Of a stretch of DNA of 64,000 bases, positions 44,036 through 53,297 are shown in pieces. The position numbers and the translations under genes are program-made. The notes beneath the pieces were generated by a model. That model was given only the letters and a program-made list of their open reading frames with translations, made no database searches and was not told where the DNA came from. Every line of letters starts with the position of its first letter. The first letter of the stretch is position 1. Origin of the DNA: CAYMPW01 sp964392725 (GTDB taxonomy: Archaea > Thermoplasmatota > Thermoplasmata > Methanomassiliicoccales > Methanomethylophilaceae); NCBI GenBank assembly GCA_964392725.1, contig CAYMPW010000003.1, forward strand, positions 11,490-75,489. The letters are read 5' to 3'.

Positions 44036-44770
44036 TCACTTTTTGGTAAATATTGAACCAACTTTTGCCATAAAACGGCCTACCGGACCACATTGTCTCA
44101 AGAAGGATAAAATAACTCCTGAGGATAATTTGGATTCTCCGCCATCTCTTGTACCAAAATCGTATGTTACTTCGGAAAGTTTTAATTTTCCCGGAGCAAA
44201 TTTCATGAGATCGAAAAGTGTTTTAAAACCACGTATTTCAAAATCCTGAATGTTTTCTTGAATAACGGTTCTAAACAGGTTTGTTTTTCCACCGAACAAT
44301 CCGCTCATAATATCATGTGATGATGTTTTTCCACGGAATTTCAATGTGAGAACTGCCATGTAGTGACATCCCCATGAACCTACCCATCTTACAAAAGACA
44401 GTCCTGATTTACGATCAGACCTAACACCAACAACCAAATCTGCCCCGCATGTGAGTTTTGAATAAATGTCTGCAAGAACCTCGGGAGGGTGTTGGAAATC
44501 ACAATCCATATTGATGAAAAGGTCTGTTTTAGTTTCAACAATTCCCTGACAAATACTGGCAGACAATCCGCGGTCTTCCGGATCACGGGTAAAGAATGTA
44601 ACTTTAGGGTCTTTGAGGGATTCAACTAGTGCCTTGGAACCGTCTTTTGAATTATCATCCATTATAAGTATTTCAAAATCTGGATACAATGATCTGAGGC
44701 GCGTAATCATGTTGACTATGTTGTCAGCCTCGTTGTATGTCGGCAGAATAACTGTGCATGTTTCTGGAAT
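44036..44770 (-). CDS. Glycosyltransferase family 2 (DPMS-like); apparent ATT start
   Basis: About 244 residues. The first ATG (44710) would remove the essential first strand TVILPTYNEADNIV, whose codons are all in frame upstream. In that frame a TAA precedes ATT at 44770, with no ATG, GTG or TTG between; AGGGG lies nine bases before ATT. So initiation at AUU, or an error in the sequence, must be assumed. Motifs: MDDNSKDGS, GLSASICQG and NMDCDFQHPPEV (DxD). Resembles polyprenyl-phosphate mannosyltransferases without C-terminal membrane helices. Heads the hddA-gmhA operon. Confidence 0.82.
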   Translation of the reverse strand: MPETCTVILPTYNEADNIVNMITRLRSLYPDFEILIMDDNSKDGSKALVESLKDPKVTFFTRDPEDRGLSASICQGIVETKTDLFINMDCDFQHPPEVLADIYSKLTCGADLVVGVRSDRKSGLSFVRWVGSWGCHYMAVLTLKFRGKTSSHDIMSGLFGGKTNLFRTVIQENIQDFEIRGFKTLFDLMKFAPGKLKLSEVTYDFGTRDGGESKLSSGVILSFLRQCGPVGRFMAKVGSIFTKK

Positions 44771-44898
44771 TTAAAACATCCCCTGGTAACAAATAAAGTA
44801 AACAACTATATTAGATGTCCGCAATATCCGTCAATAAGCAAGGAATCGTACGCGATTCTCTCCTTTCAGCAGATTTGAAGTCTTACGAGAGTGTTAGA

Positions 44899-45825
44899 AT
44901 GGAAAAAACAGAAAAGATTTGGCTAAACGGCAAGTTGGTAAATTGGGATGATGCGAGAGTACACGTTCTTTCGCACGCTATGAACTATGGAACCGGTGTT
45001 TTCGAAGGTATTCGTGTATATCAGACGCCCAAAGGACCCGCAATCTTCCGTCTCAAAGATCACGTAAAAAGATTGATGGACGGATGCAAAGTCATGGCTA
45101 TAAGTCTTAACATCGATGGAAAAGAATACGGACTTGAGGATATTTGTGAAGCAATCAAAGAAACTGTTCGCAACGATCCTAAAATCGATTATGTTAAGCC
45201 TACTGTATATCTTAGCGGAGAAGAAGTTGGACTCAACCCAATAAAAGTTCCTTCAAGCTTGGCAATTACTGGTGTTTTCATGGGTAACTATCTTGGAAAA
45301 GACGCAGATGCTGGAGCAAAAATCATCACATCTTCTTGGCAGAGGCCCGATAATCTTTGTGGCCCCGCAGGTGCAAAGGTCAACGGAACATACGTAACAT
45401 CAACACTCGCAAAGAGAGAAGCACTTCAACACGGCGCATCCGAAGCAGTTATGCTTAATGCAAAAGGAAATGTTGCGGAATGTACAGGAGAAAATATCTT
45501 CATTTACAAACGTGGTAAAATCTATACTCCTGGCCCATCCAATAGTATTCTGGAAGGAATTACTCGTAACTCAATAATAGAAGTTGCAAGAGATATGGGA
45601 TTCGAAGTATACGAAACCGATTTCTGCAGAACAGAACTTATTACAGCTGATGAAGTTTTCATGACTGGTACAGCAGCGGAAATTGCACCCGTTACCTGCA
45701 TCGATGAAAGAATGATTGGTGATGGTAAGATCGGAAAAGTTTCTAAAGAAATCCACGCAAAGTTCCACGACATCGTTACAGGAAAAGTTCCGGAATACGA
45801 TGCATGGTTGGATTACGTAAACTAA
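44899..45825 (+). CDS. ilvE: Branched-chain amino acid aminotransferase
   Basis: 308 residues from MEKTEKIWLNGK, which matches the usual N-terminus; an in-frame ATG at 44815, 24 bases after a TATA-like AAATAAAG, would add 28 residues and cannot be excluded. Fold-type IV PLP enzyme: HAMNYGTGVFEGIR, KVNGTYVTSTLAKREA, EAVMLNAKGNVAECTGENIF and GTAAEIAPV. Last step of valine, leucine and isoleucine synthesis. Not functionally tied to the glycan genes around it. Confidence 0.92.
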   Translation: MEKTEKIWLNGKLVNWDDARVHVLSHAMNYGTGVFEGIRVYQTPKGPAIFRLKDHVKRLMDGCKVMAISLNIDGKEYGLEDICEAIKETVRNDPKIDYVKPTVYLSGEEVGLNPIKVPSSLAITGVFMGNYLGKDADAGAKIITSSWQRPDNLCGPAGAKVNGTYVTSTLAKREALQHGASEAVMLNAKGNVAECTGENIFIYKRGKIYTPGPSNSILEGITRNSIIEVARDMGFEVYETDFCRTELITADEVFMTGTAAEIAPVTCIDERMIGDGKIGKVSKEIHAKFHDIVTGKVPEYDAWLDYVN

Positions 45826-45834
45826 TTTTAAATC

Positions 45835-45852
45835 AAGGGTCTTATGACCCTT
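45835..45852 (+). terminator. Hairpin after ilvE
   Basis: AAGGGTC-TTAT-GACCCTT, ten bases past the stop; the T-run is weak (CCTTTAAA). Confidence 0.6.
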
Positions 45853-45912
45853 CCTTTAAACGGACTTATTTTTTTGGAACATTGATATATATGTTGTAAA
45901 TAATCTAGGTTC

Positions 45913-47292
45913 ATGGGCGAGTTCATTGCCGAAGATAAAGAGCAAAAATTCGCATCTAAGTTTGCACCAATGCTCAAACCTGCCATTATAATTCTGGTTC
46001 TGGGTCTTGGTATTCGTTTTTTCTTGATGCCCTTGTTTACGTATAGTTATGACGTATCACACTGGGCCATTACAATTCAAAATATCCAAAGTGGAAATGG
46101 GTTGTATGAAATTGCAGGATATTATTACTCTCCTGTATGGGGATACATTCTAGGGTTTTTATCTGAAATATATAATACGTTGGGTTTAGGTACAATGGTA
46201 GTTCGTTTGGATGCTGCATTACCCATGGATGACATGTGGTGGGCATATTACTCATCAAACATTACTACACTTCAATTCAATGTTTTTATTAAAATTCCAT
46301 TGGTAATATCAGATTGTATCATTGGATATTTGATATATTGGTTAGTTAAAAATCGCACATCGGATGTAAAGAAAGCAACACTTGCATTCGGATTGTGGTT
46401 TTTGTGCCCAATCGTAATTTATTCTTCAGCAGTACAAGGAATGTTTGATACAGTTTCTGTATTATTCATGGTTTTAGCAGTTGTTTTGGTGTATAAAGGT
46501 CATAATCTCATCGCAGGGGCAATATTTGCGATAGCTGTTCTTACAAAATTATTCCCAGCTTTTATTTTGTTTGTGTTGGCTGCATATGTGTTGAAGAAAA
46601 ACAAAGATAATACTAAATTAGCAATGAAAAATCTTGCTTTCGCAATCGGAGGAGCACTCATTGCAGTTATTATCGTATATGCTCCACAAATCGCAGACGG
46701 CTCTTTCATAGATTCGTTATATTTCCTAACGTCTCGTGCTTCAATAGGATCTTCTCCTGAAGTGGAAAGTACATTATGGGGTACATTAGAAAATTTTGGT
46801 TTTTCAATGGTATTATTTATTCAACCTGTTTTGATAGGCATATGTGCATACATGGGATACAGAATGTATCGCACAGATGGAGATGTAGATGCATTATTTT
46901 TCAAATATCTCCTCATTTCAACCGTACTTGCTTTTATTTGGCCCCCTGCTCCACCTTATTTGCTAATTGTCATTCCATTTCTGGCATATCATATTGCTGT
47001 TGTGGATAAAAAATATCTTTCATCTTGGGCAATCATGGGAGTGGGAGCAACATTGTATGCTTTGGTAATGTCGAATGCTTCACTCCTGTTATCATTGTCT
47101 GCGTTTACAGACATAATTTCATTGGAGAGTGTAATATCTGCAGTAAGTTGGTTTACAAGTTTTGAACTTGTTCCAGGACTCCGTTTGATGATGGTAGCAA
47201 TGGTACTTACAGCAGCAATTCAGATGATTGGACTTTGGTCAATCCTTGGAAGATCATATATTTGTAAGGAGGACCCATTATGGGTAAATTAA
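45913..47292 (+). CDS. Polytopic GT-C-like glycosyltransferase, copy 2
   Basis: 459 residues, about 11 membrane helices. First external loop FTYSYDVSHW with acidic residue, then YYYSPVWGYILGFLSEIYN, closely similar to YWYSPAWGSFLAILAEFFN in the protein at 36738. Further similarity: WFLCPIVIYSSAVQGMFD and FIWPPAPPYLL. Likely transfers sugar from a lipid-phosphate donor outside the membrane. ATG lies 25 bases after GATATATATG, consistent with a leaderless message. Overlaps its partner gene by 13 bases. Confidence 0.78.
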   Translation: MGEFIAEDKEQKFASKFAPMLKPAIIILVLGLGIRFFLMPLFTYSYDVSHWAITIQNIQSGNGLYEIAGYYYSPVWGYILGFLSEIYNTLGLGTMVVRLDAALPMDDMWWAYYSSNITTLQFNVFIKIPLVISDCIIGYLIYWLVKNRTSDVKKATLAFGLWFLCPIVIYSSAVQGMFDTVSVLFMVLAVVLVYKGHNLIAGAIFAIAVLTKLFPAFILFVLAAYVLKKNKDNTKLAMKNLAFAIGGALIAVIIVYAPQIADGSFIDSLYFLTSRASIGSSPEVESTLWGTLENFGFSMVLFIQPVLIGICAYMGYRMYRTDGDVDALFFKYLLISTVLAFIWPPAPPYLLIVIPFLAYHIAVVDKKYLSSWAIMGVGATLYALVMSNASLLLSLSAFTDIISLESVISAVSWFTSFELVPGLRLMMVAMVLTAAIQMIGLWSILGRSYICKEDPLWVN

Positions 47293-48263
47293 ACGCGCCT
47301 ACTTTGATAGGATTAGCTCTTGTTGTTATCTTGGTTATTGGACAAGGGATGGTATATTGGGCAAATCCATACGCCTGTGATTCTTCAATCGAAATCGATG
47401 GAAGTGATTTTACACTAAAAATCAATTCTTCTGTGAATACAGACGGTTCCGCCGTGATTTTAGATGGTGCAGAACTTCCAAGCACAGTTTACATTTACTT
47501 TGATGAAAAATATTCTAATAAATATGTATCTCATTCTTCACAATCTTCGTTCAACGGAGCAGTAAGTGCAGAATTGGTTAAACGTGGGGTAAATCCTACA
47601 CAAATTAATGCGAATGAATTAGAATCTTTGATGAAATCTTCAACATACTCAACAGTTATTTTTGCATCTGGAACACTTCCCGATACAGTTTATAATGGAA
47701 CATCCGATTCTTTAATTATCAACTGGTTAAATGAGGGTGGAAAGGTTGTATGGACATGCGATCCGTTCGGAAAATATCTATCATCTGGTAAAGACGTAGT
47801 GGAAATTTCAAATTACCAATCTTTGATTTTTGGAAATGATAACTGCATCAACGATTCAACCGAAGATGAGGTTGCATACGAACGCTCATCTGAATTGGGC
47901 TCCGCTTTAAGATTATCTTCAAACGATATCCGTAATGGATTCGCTACGAATGTTGATGGTGTTCGTTACATGGGATTCGACAATGGATATTATTCAAGTT
48001 TATCCATGATTCCTTTTGAAAAAGGATTCATTACATTGTTTGGAGGCTATTTTGATAAAGAGATTTCAAAAACTGCTGCACAAATAATCGCATCGGGGAT
48101 AACAATGGAAACAAAATTGGTGTATGTATCTAATTTCTTCGTATCCGGAGAATTCACAAAAACATTATCTTTTGAAGATACTTTGAAACCATCCGTATAT
48201 GTGTATGTGGGGGGAGATATGTTGGTATATGCAAAACATCACTTGTTGGAGGTTGCAATATGA
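47280..48263 (+). CDS. Membrane-anchored partner protein, copy 2 (unknown family)
   Basis: 327 residues. One N-terminal anchor (about 7-26, LIGLALVVILVIGQGMVYWA), remainder presumably external. Conserved segment LPDTVYNGTSDSLIINWL...GGKVVWTC at about 140-162, as in the protein at 35750. Strong GGAGG before the ATG, which lies inside the GT-C-like gene. Also overlaps the next GT4 gene by four bases. Function unknown; obligatory pairing with the GT-C-like protein suggests a complex. Confidence 0.7.
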   Translation: MGKLNAPTLIGLALVVILVIGQGMVYWANPYACDSSIEIDGSDFTLKINSSVNTDGSAVILDGAELPSTVYIYFDEKYSNKYVSHSSQSSFNGAVSAELVKRGVNPTQINANELESLMKSSTYSTVIFASGTLPDTVYNGTSDSLIINWLNEGGKVVWTCDPFGKYLSSGKDVVEISNYQSLIFGNDNCINDSTEDEVAYERSSELGSALRLSSNDIRNGFATNVDGVRYMGFDNGYYSSLSMIPFEKGFITLFGGYFDKEISKTAAQIIASGITMETKLVYVSNFFVSGEFTKTLSFEDTLKPSVYVYVGGDMLVYAKHHLLEVAI

Positions 48264-49432
48264 AGATTGCAATGTTTGCGGAGAGTTTCTATCCCACAAT
48301 AGATGGAGTGGTTACATGTGTGCAAGTTTCATACGATGCACTGACTGCAGCAGGACATGAAGTAACAATTATTGCTCCCGATCCTGGAAAACATGGGGAA
48401 AAATCTGATAAAATTCCAAATGTACGCTATCTTAAATCAATCGAATTCAAGAGCTATAAAGGATATTATGTTCCCATTTTCCCATCAAGAACTGTAAAAA
48501 TGCTAAAAGAAATCAATCCTGATGTAATTCACATTCAGGGTTTTACGATAATGGCACTGAAAGCACTTCGTGCATCACACGTGTTGGGGATTCCGACTGT
48601 TATGACTTTCCATACTATGATCGGAGATGCTGCACAATACTATATGCCGATTCCAATGTCTGCAAAATCCAGTGAAAAATTATCTTGGATTTATTTAAAA
48701 AATTTAGTTTCTCGTCCCAATGTTGTTATCGCGCAGACACAAACATCCGTTGATGAAATGATGAATCATGATGTTACTGTCAAAGAACTCCGCATAATTC
48801 CTACCGGTGTGGACACAAAAAGATTTTGTCCCGGTACAGATGGTTCCAAAATAATCGAGAGATACAATTTGGACGGAAAGAAAGTTTTGATCTGTATGGG
48901 ACGTGTTTCTTTTGAAAAAGGTATTTCAACAATTATAAACGCACTTCCGGAATTGGATGAAAATGTTGTTTTGATGGTTTGCGGAAAAGGTCCTGCGATG
49001 GATGATTTGAAAAAGCAAACTGCAGACATGAATTTGGAGAATAGAGTGATATTCACAGGTTTTGTTCCGGATGAGGAAGTTTTACAACATTATGCGGCTG
49101 CAAACCTTGTAGTTACAGGATCTAGATTTGAAACACAGGGTTTGGCAATCATTGAAGCTATGGCTACAGGACTTCCTGTTGTTTGTCCAAATGCTCGCGC
49201 ATTAGGAGATTTTGTAAAGGACGAAGTTAATGGATTCACATTCGAAGAAGATTGTGAGTGTGCAAACGCCATTCAAAGAGCATTAGACACTGGAGATTCT
49301 TTCAGAATAAAATCCAGAGAAACAGCTAAAGAGTTTTCGATAGAAAATGCAGTAGAAAAACAACTATCTGCATACGAATACGCCATTGAGCACAAAAAGA
49401 AAAAAAATAAGAATAAAAAAATTGCCAATTAA
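48260..49432 (+). CDS. Glycosyltransferase family 4, tandem copy A
   Basis: 390 residues. AESFYPTIDGVVTCVQVSYDAL at the N-terminus, HIQGFTIMALKALRAS, GRVSFEKGISTII, and donor motif GSRFETQGLAIIEAMATGLP. Resembles diacylglycerol glucosyl- or mannosyltransferases. Basic tail (KKKKNKNKK). Very similar to the next gene, evidently a tandem duplicate. Confidence 0.92.
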   Translation: MKIAMFAESFYPTIDGVVTCVQVSYDALTAAGHEVTIIAPDPGKHGEKSDKIPNVRYLKSIEFKSYKGYYVPIFPSRTVKMLKEINPDVIHIQGFTIMALKALRASHVLGIPTVMTFHTMIGDAAQYYMPIPMSAKSSEKLSWIYLKNLVSRPNVVIAQTQTSVDEMMNHDVTVKELRIIPTGVDTKRFCPGTDGSKIIERYNLDGKKVLICMGRVSFEKGISTIINALPELDENVVLMVCGKGPAMDDLKKQTADMNLENRVIFTGFVPDEEVLQHYAAANLVVTGSRFETQGLAIIEAMATGLPVVCPNARALGDFVKDEVNGFTFEEDCECANAIQRALDTGDSFRIKSRETAKEFSIENAVEKQLSAYEYAIEHKKKKNKNKKIAN

Positions 49433-49519
49433 CCCAGAAGATATATCACGTCATAGTGGATACCTATTTCTGATGGGCGTGCAAGTTTGCCCCTACGCTA
49501 ACATATATGGAGTATCTTT

Positions 49520-50680
49520 ATGAAGATTGTAATGTTGACGGAGAGCTATTATCCCACTCGCGATGGTGTAGTTACATGCGTACAAACGCAATACGATGCA
49601 CTGACAGCAGCGGGACACGAAGTTGTAATTATCGCACCCGATCCTGGAAAACATGGAGAGAAATCCGATAAAATTCCAAATGTCATTTATCTTAAATCTG
49701 TAGAGTTGTGGTGTTATAAAGGATATTATTTGCCTGTTTTCCCTACAAGAATTATAAAAATATTGAAGAAAGTAAATCCCGACGTACTCCATATACAAGG
49801 ATTTGCATTCATGGCGTTGAAAGCACTACGTGCTTCATATTTTATGAATATTCCAACAGTTCTTACATTTCATATGATGGTTGGAGATGCTGTGCAGTAT
49901 TACACGCCAATTCCATATTCCGAACCTGTTGTTAAAAAGTTGGCAGCTTACTATCTAAAAATGATGGTATCTAGACCAAACGTGGTCATTGCGTTAACTC
50001 AAAATTCAGTGGATGAATTGGAGCAGTACGGAACTCACATGAAAGAACTTCGTATTATTCCATCCGGTGTAGAACTTGACAGATTTGTTCCAGGTACAGA
50101 TGGAACTCCAGTTATTGAGAAATACGGTCTCGAAGGAAAAAAAGTTCTGATTTATATGGGCCGCGTATCTGTAGAAAAAGGTGTCTCCATTATAATAGAC
50201 GCACTTCCTGAATTAGATGATGATGTTGTCTTGATGGTGTGTGGAAAAGGTCCTGCAGCACCAGATTTACAAAATCAAGCCTCTAAATTAAAAGTAGACG
50301 GTAGAGTAATTTTTACTGGTTTTGTTCCTGACGATGAAGTTTTACAACATTATGCAGCTGCAAAATTGGTAGTAACTGGATCCAGATTCGAAACACAGGG
50401 CTTGGCAATCATTGAAGCTATGGCCACGGGACTTCCTGTTGTTTGTCCGAATGCCCGTGCTTTGGGAGATATAATCAAAGACGGAGTCAATGGTTTTACG
50501 TTTGAAGAGGATTGTGATTGTGCAGATGCAATTAGAAGAGGTTTGGAATCTGGAGATTCTTTCAGAGAAATCTCCAGAAAAGCAGCTGAAGAGTTTTCAA
50601 TCAGTTCGGCCATAGCCAAGCAGGTTGAAGCATACGAATTGGCAATCTCCAATAATAAAAAAGGTAAGGGAAATAAATGA
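49520..50680 (+). CDS. Glycosyltransferase family 4, tandem copy B
   Basis: 386 residues, aligned along its length with copy A: TESYYPTRDGVVTCVQTQYDAL, GKHGEKSDKIPNV, PSGVELDRFVPGTDG, GSRFETQGLAIIEAMATGLP. Differences cluster in the acceptor-binding half, so a change in acceptor is plausible. It has its own TATA-like element (ACATATATGG). The 87-base gap from copy A holds no gene. Overlaps the DedA-like gene by four bases. Confidence 0.92.
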   Translation: MKIVMLTESYYPTRDGVVTCVQTQYDALTAAGHEVVIIAPDPGKHGEKSDKIPNVIYLKSVELWCYKGYYLPVFPTRIIKILKKVNPDVLHIQGFAFMALKALRASYFMNIPTVLTFHMMVGDAVQYYTPIPYSEPVVKKLAAYYLKMMVSRPNVVIALTQNSVDELEQYGTHMKELRIIPSGVELDRFVPGTDGTPVIEKYGLEGKKVLIYMGRVSVEKGVSIIIDALPELDDDVVLMVCGKGPAAPDLQNQASKLKVDGRVIFTGFVPDDEVLQHYAAAKLVVTGSRFETQGLAIIEAMATGLPVVCPNARALGDIIKDGVNGFTFEEDCDCADAIRRGLESGDSFREISRKAAEEFSISSAIAKQVEAYELAISNNKKGKGNK

Positions 50681-51273
50681 TTGATGTTGGAGCATGGCTA
50701 GTAAGTATATTCGGAGACAGCTCAGGCGCTTTGTTACTGATTGTATTTTTGATATTCTTTGTAGATGCAATGTTTTTCCCTACGCTTCCAGAATTATTTT
50801 TTATTGCAACATTTGCATATGATCCAACTCTTCAATGGGGTGCAGAATTACTGTCTGTTGCAATAATAGCAGAAATAGTTGGAGCATTGGCATTATACTA
50901 TATTGTAGAGCATGTTCATGTTCCAAGAAAGATAGAAGTTATCGTTGAAAAATATGTTAATTTCCTGTTTATTCGGGATGAACGTATGATTTTTATGAAT
51001 CGTTTTGCACCTTTAATCCCATTCACTGGTGCATTTATGAGTATAATCAAAAGTTGGAGACTTTCTCACTGTATTTTTTATATATTTTTGGGATGTCTTG
51101 TAAAATACGGTTTGATTGCATTACTCAGCAGTTACTTTTACACATTCTTCTCGACAAGCATGGCTCAGACAGTCTCATTCGCCATGGTGTTTACAATAAT
51201 GGGAATAAGTTTAATCATGACCTATGTCCGTAAGAAGAAAACAGATAAAGAATTAGGAGAATCCTCTCAATGA
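50677..51273 (+). CDS. DedA/VTT-domain membrane protein
   Basis: 198 residues, about five hydrophobic segments. Amphipathic re-entrant region with FFPTLPELFF (about 34-43) and NRFAPLIPFTGAF (about 107-119), matching the VTT pattern of proline-rich re-entrant loops. Such proteins flip phospholipids or polyprenyl phosphates; recycling of the lipid carrier for glycans would fit this context. Overlaps genes on both sides by four bases. Confidence 0.75.
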   Translation: MIDVGAWLVSIFGDSSGALLLIVFLIFFVDAMFFPTLPELFFIATFAYDPTLQWGAELLSVAIIAEIVGALALYYIVEHVHVPRKIEVIVEKYVNFLFIRDERMIFMNRFAPLIPFTGAFMSIIKSWRLSHCIFYIFLGCLVKYGLIALLSSYFYTFFSTSMAQTVSFAMVFTIMGISLIMTYVRKKKTDKELGESSQ

Positions 51274-52367
51274 AGATATTAGAAATAAATCCATATTTTT
51301 TTCCACTTAAAGGTGGAATTGAACACCGCATGGACGACACATCAAAGTACCTTACAGCAAAGGGACACGATGTAACAGTTTTAACATCCAGACTTCCCGG
51401 AACTTCCGAAGAAGAAGTTATGGAAGGTGGATACAAAGTAATCAGATTAGATTCAAAATACATCAATATGTACAACCCTCCGTATGTGTCGTCAAAGGAT
51501 GTTTTGGAGAATATTATTTCTATAGACCCAGATATTGTGAATTATCATTATAGATGGGCCCCCTCATACAACAAAGACGTTTCGAAATACGATGGTAAAA
51601 AAATCTACACAGTCCACAATACCTGGGGTGAAGGAACTGGCGTAGTCGCAATGGCTTCAGAGATAAACGACCGTCTTTTCATCAAGAATCATTTGGATTC
51701 TTTTGATCATTTAATTTCTGTCAGTGAAAGTCTACGTCAACAAACAATTGGCCGTGGTGTGGATCCTTCTAAAATTACAACAATTCCAAACTGCATGGGT
51801 TCATATCCCGAAAAGTTATCTGATATAGAAGGTGATTTCATCTTATCTTTGGGAAGACTTGTTTCGGTAAAGGGAATTAAATATCTCGTAGAAGCAATGA
51901 AAAAAGTCAATTCAAAATTGATTATTTGCGGTAAAGGTCCTGAAGCAAAAAATATCAAAAAACAAATTCATAAACTAGGTTTGGAAGATAAAATCGAAAT
52001 GCGCGGTTATGTATCAGAAGAAGAAAAACAGAAGTTGATGAGTACTTGCAAATTTTTTGTTATTCCATCGCTTTTAGAAGCTTTTGGAATTGCTGCGATA
52101 GAACAAATGTCCTTTGCACGTCCAATCATTGCATCAAACATCTGTGGTTTGCCCGAGACTGTGGGAAAAGGAGGTTTGTTGGTTCCTTCAAAAGATCCTG
52201 AAGCATTGACAGAAGCAATGAATTCCTTGCTTTCTGATGATAAACTCCGTATGGAACTCGGAGTAGAAGCACGTAAACAGGCTGAATACTATTCCTGGGA
52301 TAACCATATCGGAAGATTGGAAGAATTATACAAAGCGGTTGCCGAGGGCCGTAATCCCAACGTTTAA
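51270..52367 (+). CDS. Glycosyltransferase family 4
   Basis: 365 residues. NPYFFPLKGGIEHRMDDTSKYL, VSVSESLRQ-type linker, GRLVSVKGIKYLVEAMK, ICGKGPEAKNI and PSLLEAFGIAAIEQMSFARP. Last gene of the glycan locus. Less related to the tandem pair upstream. Confidence 0.92.
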   Translation: MKILEINPYFFPLKGGIEHRMDDTSKYLTAKGHDVTVLTSRLPGTSEEEVMEGGYKVIRLDSKYINMYNPPYVSSKDVLENIISIDPDIVNYHYRWAPSYNKDVSKYDGKKIYTVHNTWGEGTGVVAMASEINDRLFIKNHLDSFDHLISVSESLRQQTIGRGVDPSKITTIPNCMGSYPEKLSDIEGDFILSLGRLVSVKGIKYLVEAMKKVNSKLIICGKGPEAKNIKKQIHKLGLEDKIEMRGYVSEEEKQKLMSTCKFFVIPSLLEAFGIAAIEQMSFARPIIASNICGLPETVGKGGLLVPSKDPEALTEAMNSLLSDDKLRMELGVEARKQAEYYSWDNHIGRLEELYKAVAEGRNPNV

Positions 52368-52430
52368 AAAATAAAATCCCCAAATGGTATATATATTATT
52401 AGGGGATTGGAGATTTCTGCTCTTTAAGAG

Positions 52431-52461
52431 CCGATGAATGATGACGATGCTTAGACATCGG
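52431..52461 (+). promoter_or_regulatory. K-turn in the L7Ae leader
   Basis: CCGATG (C-stem), AAT three-base bulge, GA, short stem TGA/TTA around CGATGC, GA, CATCGG. Bulge plus tandem sheared G-A pairs next to a G-C closing pair is the K-turn pattern bound by L7Ae. TATA GTATATATATT lies at about 52387-52397, so the element is in the leader; the ribosome binding site AGAGG starts four bases after it. Autoregulation by this route is known for archaeal L7Ae. Confidence 0.72.
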
Positions 52462-52476
52462 AAAGAGGTAATTAAT

Positions 52477-52842
52477 ATGTCTGTATTTGTAAAATTTGAC
52501 ACACCAAAAGAGCTTTCAGACAAAGCGTACTCCCTCGCAGAAATTGCAAGGGACGGTGGAAAGATTAAGAAAGGAACAAACGAAGTAACCAAATCCGTAG
52601 AACGCGGAGAGGCAGCTATCGTTATTATGGCCGTTGATGTCGAGCCCCCAGAGATTTTGGCTCACATGCCTGCATTGTGCGAAGAGAGAAACGTCACATA
52701 CGTTTACGTCCCCAGCAAAGCAGAACTCGGAAACGCCATCGGTTTGGAAAAACCCACTGCATCCATCGCAATCGTCGATGTTGCAAAAGGCAAACCCCTC
52801 TGTGATGAAATCGCCCAGGCTGTAGCAGCATTGAAGAACTAA
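52477..52842 (+). CDS. rpl7ae: Ribosomal protein L7Ae (eL8)
   Basis: 121 residues from MSVFVKFDTPKEL. Core RNA-binding signature IKKGTNEVTKSVERGEA and VTYVYVPSKAELGNAIGL. Binds K-turns in 23S rRNA, C/D and H/ACA guide RNAs and RNase P, and probably its own leader. Starts an operon with S28e, L24e and NDK. Confidence 0.97.
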   Translation: MSVFVKFDTPKELSDKAYSLAEIARDGGKIKKGTNEVTKSVERGEAAIVIMAVDVEPPEILAHMPALCEERNVTYVYVPSKAELGNAIGLEKPTASIAIVDVAKGKPLCDEIAQAVAALKN

Positions 52843-52852
52843 GGTGATTTAA

Positions 52853-53068
52853 ATGGTAGACACCGACAGCATCCCTTCAGAAGTAGTCGAAATTATCGGC
52901 CGCACTGGGATGACTGGTGAAGCAACCCAGGTCAAAGTCCGTGTTCTTGATGGACGTGACAAGGGTAGGATCATCACCAGGAATATAATGGGCCCCGTCA
53001 GAATGGGCGACATCCTTATGCTCAGGGAAACATCTAGAGAAGCCAGAAAGCTCGGAATGGGCAGGTGA
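52853..53068 (+). CDS. rps28e: Ribosomal protein S28e
   Basis: 71 residues. EVVEIIGRTGMTGEATQVKV and the end ILMLRETSREARKL are family signatures. OB-fold protein of the small subunit. Ten bases after L7Ae. Confidence 0.96.
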   Translation: MVDTDSIPSEVVEIIGRTGMTGEATQVKVRVLDGRDKGRIITRNIMGPVRMGDILMLRETSREARKLGMGR

Positions 53069-53073
53069 TTCTG

Positions 53074-53292
53074 ATGGTAGAAGTTAAGAAATGTACATTC
53101 TGCGGTGCAGAAATCGAACCCGGAACCGGTAAAATGTACGTCAAAAAAGACGGTACAGTCATGTTCTTTGAAAGCAACAAATGCTACAAGAACATGATCC
53201 AGCTCAAAAGGGTCCCCAGGACAACAGCCTGGACTGAGAAAGCAAAGATTGAAAAGATTGCACGTCTCAAAGTAGCTGAAAAGAAGGAGTGA
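53074..53292 (+). CDS. rpl24e: Ribosomal protein L24e
   Basis: 72 residues from MVEVKKCTFCGAEI. Zinc-binding CTFC...NKCYKN and RTTAWTEKAK. Five bases after S28e; overlaps the reading region of ndk only in its stop. Confidence 0.95.
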   Translation: MVEVKKCTFCGAEIEPGTGKMYVKKDGTVMFFESNKCYKNMIQLKRVPRTTAWTEKAKIEKIARLKVAEKKE

Positions 53293-53297
53293 TCTCT

